The notes: generated by a model from the sequence alone, not told the origin. Positions 18,621-25,843 are shown, numbered from the stretch's first letter. The stretch: DNA of 64,000 bases from Nematostella vectensis (GCF_932526225.1 NC_064042.1:14829040-14893039); one strand, 5' to 3'. Translations and numbers: made by a program.

Positions 18621-18656
18621 TTTAAAAACATCTTGGTCTACTTACAAAATAAGATG
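18621..18656 (+). promoter_or_regulatory. Octamer TTTAAAAA plus start-codon hairpin
   Basis: TTTAAAAA at 18621-18628 is followed by CATCTT (18629-18634), which can pair with AAGATG (18651-18656). The right arm includes the ATG at 18654. Confidence 0.5.
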
Positions 18657-19196
18657 GCAAGCGTCGAGGATTACATGGAAGAGAAACCCGAGTCTGAGGG
18701 AGCCCGAGGGGCTAGCTCGAAGGGCGAGCCTCCCGAAGATGATGTTGAAGTCAAACGAGAATCGCTGGCTATTCTCGCATCTCTTGGGACTACGAAGGAA
18801 TTTCTTGGTGTCGGTATGAGTCTTGGTGATATCAAGAAGCTCTCGGCGAAAGACGTCGAGAAATACTTTGTTCGCTACCAGACTGTCTTAGGCAAGCAAG
18901 TTACTGATGGATTAGTAGAATCAGCACTTCAAGTGGTGTCTCAAGTCATTTCCTACGTGGTTCCTGTAGATGACACCGAAGCGCTTAGCAAAGACTTACA
19001 GAACGACGAGTTGGTTAAACGCGAATTGTCAAACTTTGCAGGTCTCTTGGTATTGAAGGGAGGAAGGATGGTAGCACTTGCTAGCGGTCTCTTTCGGGTC
19101 GCTAAGCATGTTAAACTAACACCTTCTTCGCAGGAGACTTCCAACAAACTTCAGGAAGTTTCAAGCACACCTGAGCAAGCTCTTGAGCACACCTGA
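18654..19196 (+). CDS. Polinton accessory protein, unknown function (180 aa)
   Basis: The first ATG is 18654; the longer frame from 18591 begins with GTG and is set aside. The N-terminal 30 residues are acidic and disordered and contain one in-frame copy of the dispersed palindrome (EGARGASSKG). The middle is helical (KDVEKYFVRYQTVLGKQV), followed by two hydrophobic helices (ALQVVSQVISYVVPV and FAGLLVLKGGRMVALASGLF). The last residues are encoded by a 22-bp tandem repeat that also supplies the stop. I know of no characterised homologue. By position it belongs to the virion/membrane gene block. Confidence 0.8.
   Translation: MASVEDYMEEKPESEGARGASSKGEPPEDDVEVKRESLAILASLGTTKEFLGVGMSLGDIKKLSAKDVEKYFVRYQTVLGKQVTDGLVESALQVVSQVISYVVPVDDTEALSKDLQNDELVKRELSNFAGLLVLKGGRMVALASGLFRVAKHVKLTPSSQETSNKLQEVSSTPEQALEHT
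18696..18736. repeat. Dispersed GC-rich palindrome, copy 3 (in coding sequence)
   Basis: CCCGAGGGGCTAGCTCG with a second half AAGGGCGAGCCTCCCGA. It is translated in frame as EGARGASSKGEPPE within the 18654-19196 gene. Confidence 0.75.
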
Positions 19197-19276
19197 GCAA
19201 GCTCTTGAGCACACCTGAGCAAGCTCTTAAGCACAACTGAGCAAGCTCTTGAGCACACCTGAGCAAGCTCTTAAGC
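19170..19276. repeat. 22-bp tandem repeat at the 3' end of the 180-aa gene
   Basis: About five copies of CACACCTGAGCAAGCTCTTG plus AG. The first copy encodes the C-terminal residues and the stop of the upstream gene; the rest fill the gap to the next promoter. Each unit contains the short inverted pair GAGCAAGCTC. Confidence 0.9.
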
Positions 19277-19285
19277 ATGATGTGA

Positions 19286-19293
19286 TTTAAAGA
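19286..19293 (+). promoter_or_regulatory. Promoter octamer TTTAAAGA of the 139-aa gene
   Basis: Perfect octamer preceded by TGTGA, 33 bases before the ATG at 19319. Confidence 0.6.
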
Positions 19294-19318
19294 TTCTTTA
19301 TTCAGTGAGTAAAGAATC
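19292..19318 (+). other. Perfect 9-bp hairpin ending at the start codon
   Basis: GATTCTTTA and TAAAGAATC are perfect inverted repeats around a 9-base loop. The right arm ends one base before the ATG at 19319. Confidence 0.7.
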
Positions 19319-19738
19319 ATGTCTGACGAAAATCAAGAGGTTGAACAGATTACAAAGGACCCTCCCCCCAAGAATAAGAGTGCTGCTAGAGAGAAAGACC
19401 CTAAAAAGGTTGCGTCCGGTAAGAGAGTTGCCGAATATAATAGGAGGTGTAGAGAAGCACTTGCTAGGGAAATGGAACGCGAGGCGGAGGCGAGTTCGGA
19501 AGACGCTACACGAGCAGAGACACCCCACCCAGAGGGAGCTCGAGAGGCCAGCCTCTCAGGCGCCTGGATTCCAGAGCTATCGTTTACAACTGTACTGTCT
19601 CTAGTTGGAATAGGGTTTACCGCATTGGATATGTATATGCGTTTTTACAAAAAGACGCCCAAGACCGAAACTTTCGAGAGACCTGCCGCTCGAGGGGCTA
19701 GCCTCCCGAACGCGACGCCTAAAATAGGAATGTTGTGA
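19319..19738 (+). CDS. Polinton accessory single-pass membrane protein (139 aa)
   Basis: A basic, charged N-terminus with the motif DPKKVASGKRVAEYNRR, then a disordered acidic stretch. One hydrophobic segment (FTTVLSLVGIGFTALDMYM, about residues 85-103) precedes a short tail. Two copies of the dispersed palindrome are translated in the same frame, one on each side of the membrane segment (EGAREASLSG and PAARGASLPN). The function is unknown; the position suggests a virion membrane or minor virion component. Confidence 0.78.
   Translation: MSDENQEVEQITKDPPPKNKSAAREKDPKKVASGKRVAEYNRRCREALAREMEREAEASSEDATRAETPHPEGAREASLSGAWIPELSFTTVLSLVGIGFTALDMYMRFYKKTPKTETFERPAARGASLPNATPKIGML
19532..19560. 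repeat. Dispersed GC-rich palindrome, copy 4 (in coding sequence)
   Basis: GAGGGAGCTCGAGAGGCCAG then CCTCTCAGG, translated EGAREASLSG in the 139-aa protein. Confidence 0.75.
19686..19710. repeat. Dispersed GC-rich palindrome, copy 5 (in coding sequence)
   Basis: CCGCTCGAGGGGCTAGCCTC then CCGAA, translated AARGASLP in the same 139-aa protein, downstream of the membrane segment. Confidence 0.75.
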
Positions 19739-19746
19739 TTTAAAGA
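19739..19746 (+). promoter_or_regulatory. Promoter octamer TTTAAAGA of the 74-aa gene
   Basis: Perfect octamer directly after the stop codon of the previous gene, 35 bases before the ATG at 19774. Confidence 0.6.
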
Positions 19747-19773
19747 TTATCTGAATCTGTAATAAATAAAATC

Positions 19774-19998
19774 ATGTCAACTGAAAACAAGCTTGTGAAG
19801 ACGTTTACCGATTCAGCGGTCATCATCGGGTTAGCCGCCGGTGTGGGTTATGTCGCTAAAAAGGCTATGAAAGAGTCATTCATCAGCGACCCTTCGTCGA
19901 GTGTTACAAACTACGCTAAATGGGTTGCTGTCCTGTCCGGCAGTATGTATCTGAAAGATTATCTGGAAACACAAAAGATTTTGCCGAAAGCGCTGTAG
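19774..19998 (+). CDS. Small Polinton membrane protein (74 aa)
   Basis: Two hydrophobic segments: SAVIIGLAAGVGYVAKKAM near the start and YAKWVAVLSGSMYLKDYL near the middle. The link between them is polar (SDPSSS). No catalytic motif is visible. It has its own promoter octamer and lies in a run of short membrane-protein genes on the same strand, so a role in a virion membrane or host-membrane remodelling is possible but inferred. Confidence 0.72.
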   Translation: MSTENKLVKTFTDSAVIIGLAAGVGYVAKKAMKESFISDPSSSVTNYAKWVAVLSGSMYLKDYLETQKILPKAL

Positions 19999-20002
19999 GC
20001 GG

Positions 20003-20010
20003 TCTAAAGA
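20003..20010 (+). promoter_or_regulatory. Promoter octamer TCTAAAGA of the 138-aa gene
   Basis: The octamer lies 28 bases before the ATG at 20031. Confidence 0.55.
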
Positions 20011-20030
20011 TCTCGCAGACTGATTAATAA

Positions 20031-20447
20031 ATGGCGAGTATAGCATTTATGATTGGTGGGGCTATTCTTAATGCGACGGCGTTTGTCGGAGGGAGTTACC
20101 TAGCGAGATACTTATCTTCTGACGCTACTCATGTTGATAAAGAAAAAATAAGACACGATAAAGCGCTTGAAAAGTATCAACAAGCAATGGGTGATTGGCA
20201 GAAAAAAAGACAGGAATACCAGGATTGGTTGACTGAACAATACAACGATAAAGTTCGTGCGGATGAGAACGATAAAGAGACGGATGAGGCCTTCAAACTA
20301 TACGCTCAAACACATCCAGATTTTGATTTGAAAGAGCCTGAGCTCTCAGATTACTACAGACCAAGTAGCAACCAAAAGATGGGAGAGATGGCATATGTTG
20401 GAGGTGGAATGTTAGCCCTTGGCTATGTAGCGAGTAGGTGGATATGA
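20031..20447 (+). CDS. Polinton accessory membrane protein with coiled middle (138 aa)
   Basis: An N-terminal hydrophobic segment (IAFMIGGAILNATAFVGGSYLARYL, residues 4-28) could be a membrane anchor. The middle is a strongly charged helix rich in Lys, Glu, Asp and Gln (HDKALEKYQQAMGDWQKKRQ). A second short hydrophobic stretch at the C-terminus (MAYVGGGMLALGYVASRW) suggests a hairpin in the membrane. No known function. Confidence 0.75.
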   Translation: MASIAFMIGGAILNATAFVGGSYLARYLSSDATHVDKEKIRHDKALEKYQQAMGDWQKKRQEYQDWLTEQYNDKVRADENDKETDEAFKLYAQTHPDFDLKEPELSDYYRPSSNQKMGEMAYVGGGMLALGYVASRWI

Positions 20448-20457
20448 GCCGGCACGA

Positions 20458-20465
20458 CTTAAAGA
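20458..20465 (+). promoter_or_regulatory. Promoter octamer CTTAAAGA of the 340-aa gene
   Basis: It lies 34 bases before the ATG at 20492 and leads straight into the hairpin at 20466-20492. Confidence 0.6.
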
Positions 20466-20492
20466 TTTCTTATCTTCAAACAAGATAAGAAA
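20466..20492 (+). other. Perfect 11-bp hairpin ending in the start codon
   Basis: TTTCTTATCTT and AAGATAAGAAA are perfect inverted repeats with loop CAAAC. The last paired base is the A of the ATG. Confidence 0.75.
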
Positions 20493-21514
20493 TGGATACA
20501 GATTTTGATCCCACAACAGAAGAAGGTAGAGAAGATTTGAATACTACTGTAGACGAAGATTATGACTCTCTTATTCCAAACGATGGTGAGGGAAGAGAAT
20601 CATGGAATGAAAGGATTTCAAACAGATTTGGTAGAGGTGCAAGCTATGTGAGTAGGAGGTTGACCGACTTATGGAAAACACGAAACCCCGGGAGGGCTGT
20701 CCCCGAGTACATGGAGTTACAGAATATGGGAGGTTCTCCTTCAACGGACACACTTAGGGTAGACCTTTTGTTATCGAAATATCCAGATCTTGATGAAAAT
20801 TTAGTTCAGATTTCAACGGATGAGAGAGGAAAACAATTCATTTCCTTCTATTCTGCGAGAAAAGGTGGTTGGACTAGACCAGAAAGGTTGTATAATGAGG
20901 ATAGAACGGTGCGGAAGAGTGTTGACGACAAAATCAGATCCGGAAAGTACAAGCAAATTCAGATTCAACTCGATGAACTAGACGCTACAGGTAATACACT
21001 CAGAGAAGAAGAAGAGAGAAACACCGAGCAAATGAGAAAAAATAATGAGGAACGAAGTGAAACAACTAACCAAGAAAGACTAAGAGCTATAGATCGTAAA
21101 AATGAAGAGCTCAGCGAAAGAAATTCTGTCATAGATGAGACTTTGGAAGAGAATCAATTGGAGAGAGAAAATCTTGAAGAGAGAATGTCGTTGAAAGATC
21201 GTGTCAAAGCGATTTTTAAGAAATACGGATTTACAGTCGCTGCTGTCGTTACCGCTGTGGGCGTTGTTATCGGTGTTATTGTCTCTAACCTGAAGACGGG
21301 TTTGACAAGTGTTGCAAAAGGCGTTGGAGACGGTCTTAAAACAATAGGCAAGAAACTAGGAGAAATACTCCCAGGAATGGTTGGTGCGATAGCCAGTTTC
21401 ATCTTTAGAACGGCGGGTGAAGTCGTAGGCTTTTTAGCTAAAAACGCATGGCTTCTCATCGTCGCCGTCGTCCTGTATTTCGTAGAACGATTTAAAAGGA
21501 GACGGAAATCATAA
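20492..21514 (+). CDS. Polinton coiled-coil/membrane protein (340 aa)
   Basis: The N-terminal third is acidic (TDFDPTTEEGRED). A small globular part follows (QFISFYSARKGGWTRPERLY). A long charged coiled-coil-like stretch covers about residues 160-235 (many EERN and ERNSE repeats). The last 100 residues hold up to three hydrophobic segments (VAAVVTAVGVVIGVIVSNL, VGAIASFIFRTAGEVVGFLA and WLLIVAVVLYFVERF), then a basic tail FKRRRKS. This arrangement suggests a membrane-anchored structural protein. I recall similar unnamed proteins in other cnidarian Polintons, but no assigned role. Confidence 0.78.
   Translation: MDTDFDPTTEEGREDLNTTVDEDYDSLIPNDGEGRESWNERISNRFGRGASYVSRRLTDLWKTRNPGRAVPEYMELQNMGGSPSTDTLRVDLLLSKYPDLDENLVQISTDERGKQFISFYSARKGGWTRPERLYNEDRTVRKSVDDKIRSGKYKQIQIQLDELDATGNTLREEEERNTEQMRKNNEERSETTNQERLRAIDRKNEELSERNSVIDETLEENQLERENLEERMSLKDRVKAIFKKYGFTVAAVVTAVGVVIGVIVSNLKTGLTSVAKGVGDGLKTIGKKLGEILPGMVGAIASFIFRTAGEVVGFLAKNAWLLIVAVVLYFVERFKRRRKS
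21491..21498 (+). promoter_or_regulatory. Promoter octamer TTTAAAAG of the 207-aa gene
   Basis: The octamer overlaps the 3' end of the upstream coding region and lies 27 bases before the ATG at 21518. The next gene starts four bases after the previous stop. Confidence 0.5.
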
Positions 21515-21517
21515 CAA

Positions 21518-22141
21518 ATGGTATTACTCTACATTGAAGGAAACGTTGGTGACTTTACTGTCTATTTAGAACAACCTATTGAAAAGCCGCGGTTTATCGC
21601 GCTGCGAGGATGTGCGTTTCATAATCGTTGTAACAGTCTCTCAAGCGAGGGAACGGTCTCCGACGGTGAGAACATTATCCTTAGGATCCCCGCGGGGCAG
21701 TATACGATCGAGACGCTAAAACGTCAAATAGATGGGGGTATGCGTCTTGGTGAAAAGTCAGTCTCTATTAGAGACTCGTCACTCGAAGTTCACCGGAACG
21801 TCGCGTTGAATGAGCCGCTCGCCTGCCTGTTAGGACTCAAGACCAGGGAGCTGGAAGCAAACACTCGCCACGAGATAAAGATGATAGGTCACGAGGCTAT
21901 TTTTATCCACTGCGATCTTGTGAACGCGTCTGACTCCCTCCAACAAGGGGCGCCCTCACAAATCCTAGCAAGTGTAGAGCTTGATGAAGGAAAGATATAC
22001 CTCAATCCAAGCGATCCGGTACGGGTTAGCACCACATCAGTCGGTTACGTGAGTAGTCTCCGTCTTAGTATAAAGGGTGGTGACGGAAACATAATAGAGC
22101 GCGGTCTCTACCCGATACGTCTAATTTTAGAAATCACTTAA
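21518..22141 (+). CDS. Candidate minor capsid (penton-like, single jelly-roll) protein (207 aa)
   Basis: Beta-rich throughout, with no membrane segment. It shows the pattern I associate with Polinton/adintovirus penton-like proteins: IILRIPAGQYTIETLKRQI, then LACLLGLKT, then AIFIHCDLVNASDSLQQGAP. It ends in YVSSLRLSIKGGDGN and PIRLILEI. These proteins plug capsid vertices in the related viruses. The assignment is by sequence pattern and genomic company, not a search. The start follows directly on the previous stop and is supported by the octamer. Confidence 0.6.
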   Translation: MVLLYIEGNVGDFTVYLEQPIEKPRFIALRGCAFHNRCNSLSSEGTVSDGENIILRIPAGQYTIETLKRQIDGGMRLGEKSVSIRDSSLEVHRNVALNEPLACLLGLKTRELEANTRHEIKMIGHEAIFIHCDLVNASDSLQQGAPSQILASVELDEGKIYLNPSDPVRVSTTSVGYVSSLRLSIKGGDGNIIERGLYPIRLILEIT

Positions 22142-22144
22142 AGA
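22137..22144 (+). promoter_or_regulatory. Promoter octamer CTTAAAGA of the 201-aa gene
   Basis: Overlaps the stop codon of the penton-like gene, 32 bases before the ATG at 22169. Confidence 0.55.
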
Positions 22145-22168
22145 ATAAACTCTCCCCATAATAAAGCT

Positions 22169-22774
22169 ATGGAAGAGTACAACTCAATCTACCCGAACGT
22201 ACCCCGAGGGGTCAGCCCCTCGGGTGATAACTTCAGACTCCAAAAGACCCACGATGTTTTGGGAAGTTTGGAGCAAGAAGTTAAACATTACGAGAACGTG
22301 AGGAAAAAGTATAAACGAGGGCAGAGCGTGTTTTCAAAGTTAAGTGTGGTCTTAGGACTCTTATCCGTCATTCTTGGGTCTAGTGGTTTGGGGACTTCTC
22401 TGTCGGGTTTTGGTATCGTCGTCGGAGTTCCGTTGGGTGCTTTGGCCGGTGTTTTCGGTCTTACGTCTGTAGGCTGTGCGGCGGTTTCTAAACGGCTGTC
22501 GCAAAAAGTCTCCAAGCACGACCAAACAGCGGCGATGGCAAAGGCAAAAGTAAATAGCATACGCGACCTGGTCTCTAAAGCTTTAAAAGACAACAAAATA
22601 TCAGACGAAGAGTTCTCTTTAATCTTGAACGAGGTGGACAAGTTTGAGGCTCTAAAGCTCCAGATCCGTCAAAAGTCGGTAAGAGAGGACGAAAAAAACG
22701 TAAACATTACCAAGCTGAGGGAAACAGTAAGAGAAGAGATTTTGAAAGACCTGGCGAGTCGACCCGCTCGGTGA
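22169..22774 (+). CDS. Polinton membrane protein with Gly-rich transmembrane hairpin (201 aa)
   Basis: The N-terminus includes one in-frame copy of the dispersed palindrome (VPRGVSPSG). A helix (QEVKHYENVRKKY) precedes two hydrophobic Gly/Ser-rich segments (LSVVLGLLSVILGSSGLG and GIVVGVPLGALAGVFGLTSVG, residues about 52-100). The C-terminal half is a charged helix with ISDEEFSLILNEVDKFEALK. The shape is membrane hairpin plus cytosolic coiled coil. I recognise it as a recurrent cnidarian Polinton protein without known function. Confidence 0.76.
   Translation: MEEYNSIYPNVPRGVSPSGDNFRLQKTHDVLGSLEQEVKHYENVRKKYKRGQSVFSKLSVVLGLLSVILGSSGLGTSLSGFGIVVGVPLGALAGVFGLTSVGCAAVSKRLSQKVSKHDQTAAMAKAKVNSIRDLVSKALKDNKISDEEFSLILNEVDKFEALKLQIRQKSVREDEKNVNITKLRETVREEILKDLASRPAR
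22202..22224. repeat. Dispersed GC-rich palindrome, copy 6 (in coding sequence)
   Basis: Nearly perfect: CCCGAGGGG and CCCCTCGGG around TCAG. Translated in the same frame as the other coding copies (PRGVSPSG). Confidence 0.78.
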
Positions 22775-22836
22775 AATTTCTGTACGAGAGAACTCCCGTC
22801 GGATGGATCTATGAATTGAGATGCGTAAAGGACTGA

Positions 22837-22844
22837 TTTAAAAA
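22837..22844 (+). promoter_or_regulatory. Promoter octamer TTTAAAAA of the 504-aa gene
   Basis: It lies 28 bases before the ATG at 22865 and only 16 bases before the upstream ATG at 22853, favouring the downstream start. Confidence 0.55.
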
Positions 22845-22867
22845 CATCTTATATGTCATATAAGATG
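22845..22867 (+). other. Perfect 10-bp hairpin enclosing the start codon
   Basis: CATCTTATAT and ATATAAGATG pair around loop GTC. The right arm ends with the ATG at 22865-22867, and the alternative ATG at 22853 lies across the left arm and loop. Confidence 0.75.
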
Positions 22868-24379
22868 AAGTTTACAGAATTTGTGAAAAGGTACCCCTAC
22901 TACTCACGCTTCAGGTTCTCTGCCGACGGGCACGGCAATGTGCAATTCGTTTTCAATGGGGACGAATACGATCCATTCGACAAGAATGGGAATCTAGTCA
23001 AAACGTTATATCACTTCCCTGGTAATAGCTGGAAACCCGAGAATATCCAGGATTTTCTAGTCGCCGACGACACACAAGCATACAAGGAAACGATCCAGCA
23101 ACTGTTTGGGTTCCCAAAACAATACAGACTAGACGCGCGTGCAGAGTACAAGATATTGCCGTGGGACGAAAACCCTACGAGAAATAATTACGTCTCTTTC
23201 GATGTTTTTATAACACCAAAGCTGAAGACACACTTTGTTTTTAGGGACATATTCACCGACAGCTTGCTAGTATTCAGAACAGCAAAGGAGGCTAGTAGGT
23301 GGCTCGACGCCCCGAACCTCAGTTATTGGAGTCAAGCCTTAAATTTTGCTATGTTTTGCGCGACTGCTGGATGTGGTGTGACGCGTGACATGATTGACGA
23401 CTCTCAAGTGGGGTCATTCTACAGATTTCACATCATTTTCACTATCAGACGAATATTAAATGAGCTACAATGTCCTCTCCCGAAAGATAAGCTTTTTAGT
23501 TGGAATAAAAACTTCTACAGCGAAGCAGCTTACCAAAAATTAAGGACAGAGTTCCGAACTGGCGGTGATTTTCGGTTCCTTGGACCGATAAATCATGGGT
23601 TAGGGAACGTTTATAATTATGATTATCACGGCTTGTCATCTTCTAACGACAAGTATAAGCCTTATGGCACCATTGATCAATTACACGACGAATGGGACGC
23701 TGCCAAAAGCGACCACGAACACATGAATCACTTTGAGATCGAGTACCTGAAAGACCTTAGAACTGGGTTTCAGTATGAGTGGTTCTTTCCGGAAAAATCA
23801 ATGGGGTTAACCAAAGCTGGGTTGTCTAGGATAAACCAGAGCATCGAAGCCTTTGTTTACTGTATTCTAGGCGCGCAAGTTCAGACCCGGTCGTCAATCG
23901 TCGGTGATAGCGGTTCAGCTCAGGAAACGAAACAGGTCTTCACGAAACTCTTTGAAAGCGCGGTGGTGGAAAACAGTATATCGAAAAGTATACAACGGTA
24001 TCAGTTTGCTTTACAACAGGCGAGACAAAAACTAGACCTGGCTTTCGCCCTCGGCTGTTGGTTAAGTCCATCGTATCTTGTGATAAATAACAACACTTCG
24101 ATCGCTGGCTATAATAACAAGTTACAAAAAGCCACCACTGATATGAAACTGGGGCTGAATCCGATAAATAACGAGATAAAAACGATCCCAAAACATAATA
24201 TGGGTCATTCAAAGATTGTGCTACCTCATACCGAGTCAGTCACGGCTCACAAACCGGAACCGGAGGCGAAAACTAACCCAAAGCCGGACGTGATTAAACC
24301 CACGAACACACAGCACGAAACTAACCTTGCCACGATCACAGCCTTTACGGCTGGTTTAGCTTGGTATCTATTCCGGTAA
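22865..24379 (+). CDS. Large Polinton orphan protein with C-terminal membrane anchor (504 aa)
   Basis: An in-frame ATG four codons upstream (22853) would add MSYK; by octamer spacing and the hairpin I prefer 22865. The N-terminal 300 residues look globular and aromatic-rich (YPYYSRFRF, HGNVQFVFNGDEY). A conserved-looking block FFPEKSMGLTKAGL leads to ILGAQVQTRSSIVGDSGS. After residue 430 comes a Pro/Lys/Glu-rich linker (HKPEPEAKTNPKP) and a terminal hydrophobic segment (ATITAFTAGLAWYLF). A large ectodomain with a C-terminal anchor could suit a spike or fibre-like surface protein, but that is speculation. No known domain recognised. Confidence 0.75.
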   Translation: MKFTEFVKRYPYYSRFRFSADGHGNVQFVFNGDEYDPFDKNGNLVKTLYHFPGNSWKPENIQDFLVADDTQAYKETIQQLFGFPKQYRLDARAEYKILPWDENPTRNNYVSFDVFITPKLKTHFVFRDIFTDSLLVFRTAKEASRWLDAPNLSYWSQALNFAMFCATAGCGVTRDMIDDSQVGSFYRFHIIFTIRRILNELQCPLPKDKLFSWNKNFYSEAAYQKLRTEFRTGGDFRFLGPINHGLGNVYNYDYHGLSSSNDKYKPYGTIDQLHDEWDAAKSDHEHMNHFEIEYLKDLRTGFQYEWFFPEKSMGLTKAGLSRINQSIEAFVYCILGAQVQTRSSIVGDSGSAQETKQVFTKLFESAVVENSISKSIQRYQFALQQARQKLDLAFALGCWLSPSYLVINNNTSIAGYNNKLQKATTDMKLGLNPINNEIKTIPKHNMGHSKIVLPHTESVTAHKPEPEAKTNPKPDVIKPTNTQHETNLATITAFTAGLAWYLFR

Positions 24380-24391
24380 CATGCGGGGTGC

Positions 24392-24529
24392 ATGTGGACG
24401 GATGTGACGTACCGCAAGAAGACAATACCTGTTCACGTGCCAAACAATAGACTGCATACCAGACCACCCTGGCGACCGCGAACTCCCAATGTAAATACAA
24501 AACCTATTTTCAGAATCGCTAGTTGTTAG
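24392..24529 (+). CDS. Possible small basic Pro-rich protein (45 aa)
   Basis: A short frame begins MWTDVTYRKK and continues through RPPWRPRTPN to a stop at 24527. It is rich in Arg, Lys and Pro, with no acidic residue after Asp4. That resembles small DNA-condensing core peptides of adenovirus-like viruses. There is no promoter octamer before it, and it lies in the gap between convergent genes, so it may be chance. Confidence 0.3.
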   Translation: MWTDVTYRKKTIPVHVPNNRLHTRPPWRPRTPNVNTKPIFRIASC

Positions 24530-24591
24530 GGCGATTAGGAATGTATGTGTTTTGTAACGTGAGACGCGTTACAAAACTGAGTGGGTCAATG

Positions 24592-24939
24592 CTAATTTCC
24601 GTTACACGTTCTGCAATGGTGCTTTTGTCTATCGTGTTCGCATATTTGAGACCCTCCGCATAACTTACAAAAGGGTCTCTGTTTGCCGTGTCCACACATC
24701 CCTTTCCCCTTGCAGTCTTTACAGACATATCTTGCTCGTCTGTGCTCACAAATGCTACCGCCGTTACATTCTCTGCACCGCGTTTTTCTCCGGTTGTGAG
24801 GGCAGATTTGCGATCCGTGACAATCTTTGCAATAATATTTCACTCTGCCATGAAGACACTTATAATCCGTTGTTCGCTTTACGGGGGATACTTTCGAGTC
24901 TTTCACCGTTTGGTTCTCCATTTCTATCAAACCGGTCAT
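24592..24939 (-). CDS. Cys/His 18-residue tandem-repeat zinc protein (115 aa)
   Basis: Five tandem units of exactly 18 residues with pattern C-x-H-x6-C-x2-C-x5 fill residues 28 to the end. Conserved Gly follows the last Cys, and R/K precede the third (for example GGSQICEH). This spacing would bind zinc. Similar short Cys/His repeats occur in large DNA viruses and some eukaryotes. The first nine residues (TGLIEMEN) nearly copy the polymerase N-terminus. The promoter also matches the polymerase one, so this 5' end probably arose by duplication. The second Met, at 24921, is the likelier start by octamer spacing. It might bind nucleic acid; function unknown. Confidence 0.82.
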   Translation of the reverse strand: MTGLIEMENQTVKDSKVSPVKRTTDYKCLHGRVKYYCKDCHGSQICPHNRRKTRCRECNGGSICEHRRARYVCKDCKGKGMCGHGKQRPFCKLCGGSQICEHDRQKHHCRTCNGN

Positions 24940-24940
24940 G

Positions 24941-24948
24941 TCCTTAAA
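24941..24948 (-). promoter_or_regulatory. Promoter octamer TTTAAGGA of the Cys/His repeat gene
   Basis: On minus it follows AAAAGTGA, the same block that precedes pol, and lies 27 bases before the ATG at 24921. Confidence 0.55.
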
Positions 24949-25000
24949 TCACTTTTCATTTTTTTACGCCTCGATACTCACCCTCCTAGCCGGCCGACGT

Positions 25001-25825
25001 CTACCTGGCGAAACACTCTTCCAACATTTCCTTCTCTTGCTCATCCATGCACCAATCCCAAAACCTGTCTGGGTGCCAAGCTACTGGCATTAGTTCGTCC
25101 TCCAGCTTTCTACGGAATCTCACCTTGTGTAGCTTCTCCGGGAGCTCCTCATGCACGAGACCCCACCTCCACGCCGCACGTAGCACCGCGACAATTTCGT
25201 GTAGACCCAAAAACCGCGCGTAGTTCATATGTACAATGAGATCGGTCGCGCCCCACTCCAAGCACAACCTCACAATCTCGAGGTTGCCAGATTCGGTGGC
25301 CGGTGTTATAGCATAGTCCGGGTCAAACTCGCTGAAGTTTTCTCTCAGCAGCTTTAGAACCTCAACGTGCCCATTGTACGCCGCCTCAGCGGTGGCCCAA
25401 CCGACATCGACATCGGCACCTAGATCTATCAACAACTCAACAACCCCCACCTGACCTTCCGCCGCCGCAGCACCCATGGCCTCGGTCATGGCCTCTCCTC
25501 CGTCGGCACAATACTCGCCCATCACCTTCAAAACCTCTACGTGCCCGCCTTTCGCGGCCATGGACGCTGGATACACGAAGTCACAGGCGCCCGACTCACA
25601 ACACATCTTAACGATCTCGGTGTGGCCGTTCATTGCGGCCCTGACCATCGGCTTTTCGAAATCCGTCGCACCCCAACTCTTACACAACCTCACGGTCTCG
25701 ACGCACCCCTCCCACGCCGCGCGCTCCATAACGGCGTCAAAGTCTGCGGCTCCCCACCTCGCTAAGGTGGCGGCTTGATCCTCCACGGTGAGATTTGTAA
25801 GACTTCCAGCACTTTGCATATCCAT
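25001..25825 (-). CDS. Ankyrin-repeat protein (274 aa)
   Basis: Six to seven ankyrin-like repeats of about 31-33 residues cover residues 25-220. They show units such as RWGAADFDAVMERAAWEG and NGHTEIVKMC. The GATDF signature is reminiscent of ankyrin proteins of large DNA viruses. The C-terminus (RFWDWCMDEQEKEMLEE) is a separate conserved-looking helical tail. Viral ankyrin proteins often act as host-protein adaptors; here the role is inferred only. It has the pol-type promoter block on minus. Confidence 0.9.
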   Translation of the reverse strand: MDMQSAGSLTNLTVEDQAATLARWGAADFDAVMERAAWEGCVETVRLCKSWGATDFEKPMVRAAMNGHTEIVKMCCESGACDFVYPASMAAKGGHVEVLKVMGEYCADGGEAMTEAMGAAAAEGQVGVVELLIDLGADVDVGWATAEAAYNGHVEVLKLLRENFSEFDPDYAITPATESGNLEIVRLCLEWGATDLIVHMNYARFLGLHEIVAVLRAAWRWGLVHEELPEKLHKVRFRRKLEDELMPVAWHPDRFWDWCMDEQEKEMLEECFAR

Positions 25826-25843
25826 TTTGTTATTACATCCACG

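Noticed and set aside
18591..18653. N-terminal extension of the 180-aa Polinton protein
   Set aside because: It begins with GTG, overlaps the ATPase stop and includes the promoter octamer; the ATG at 18654 is preferred.
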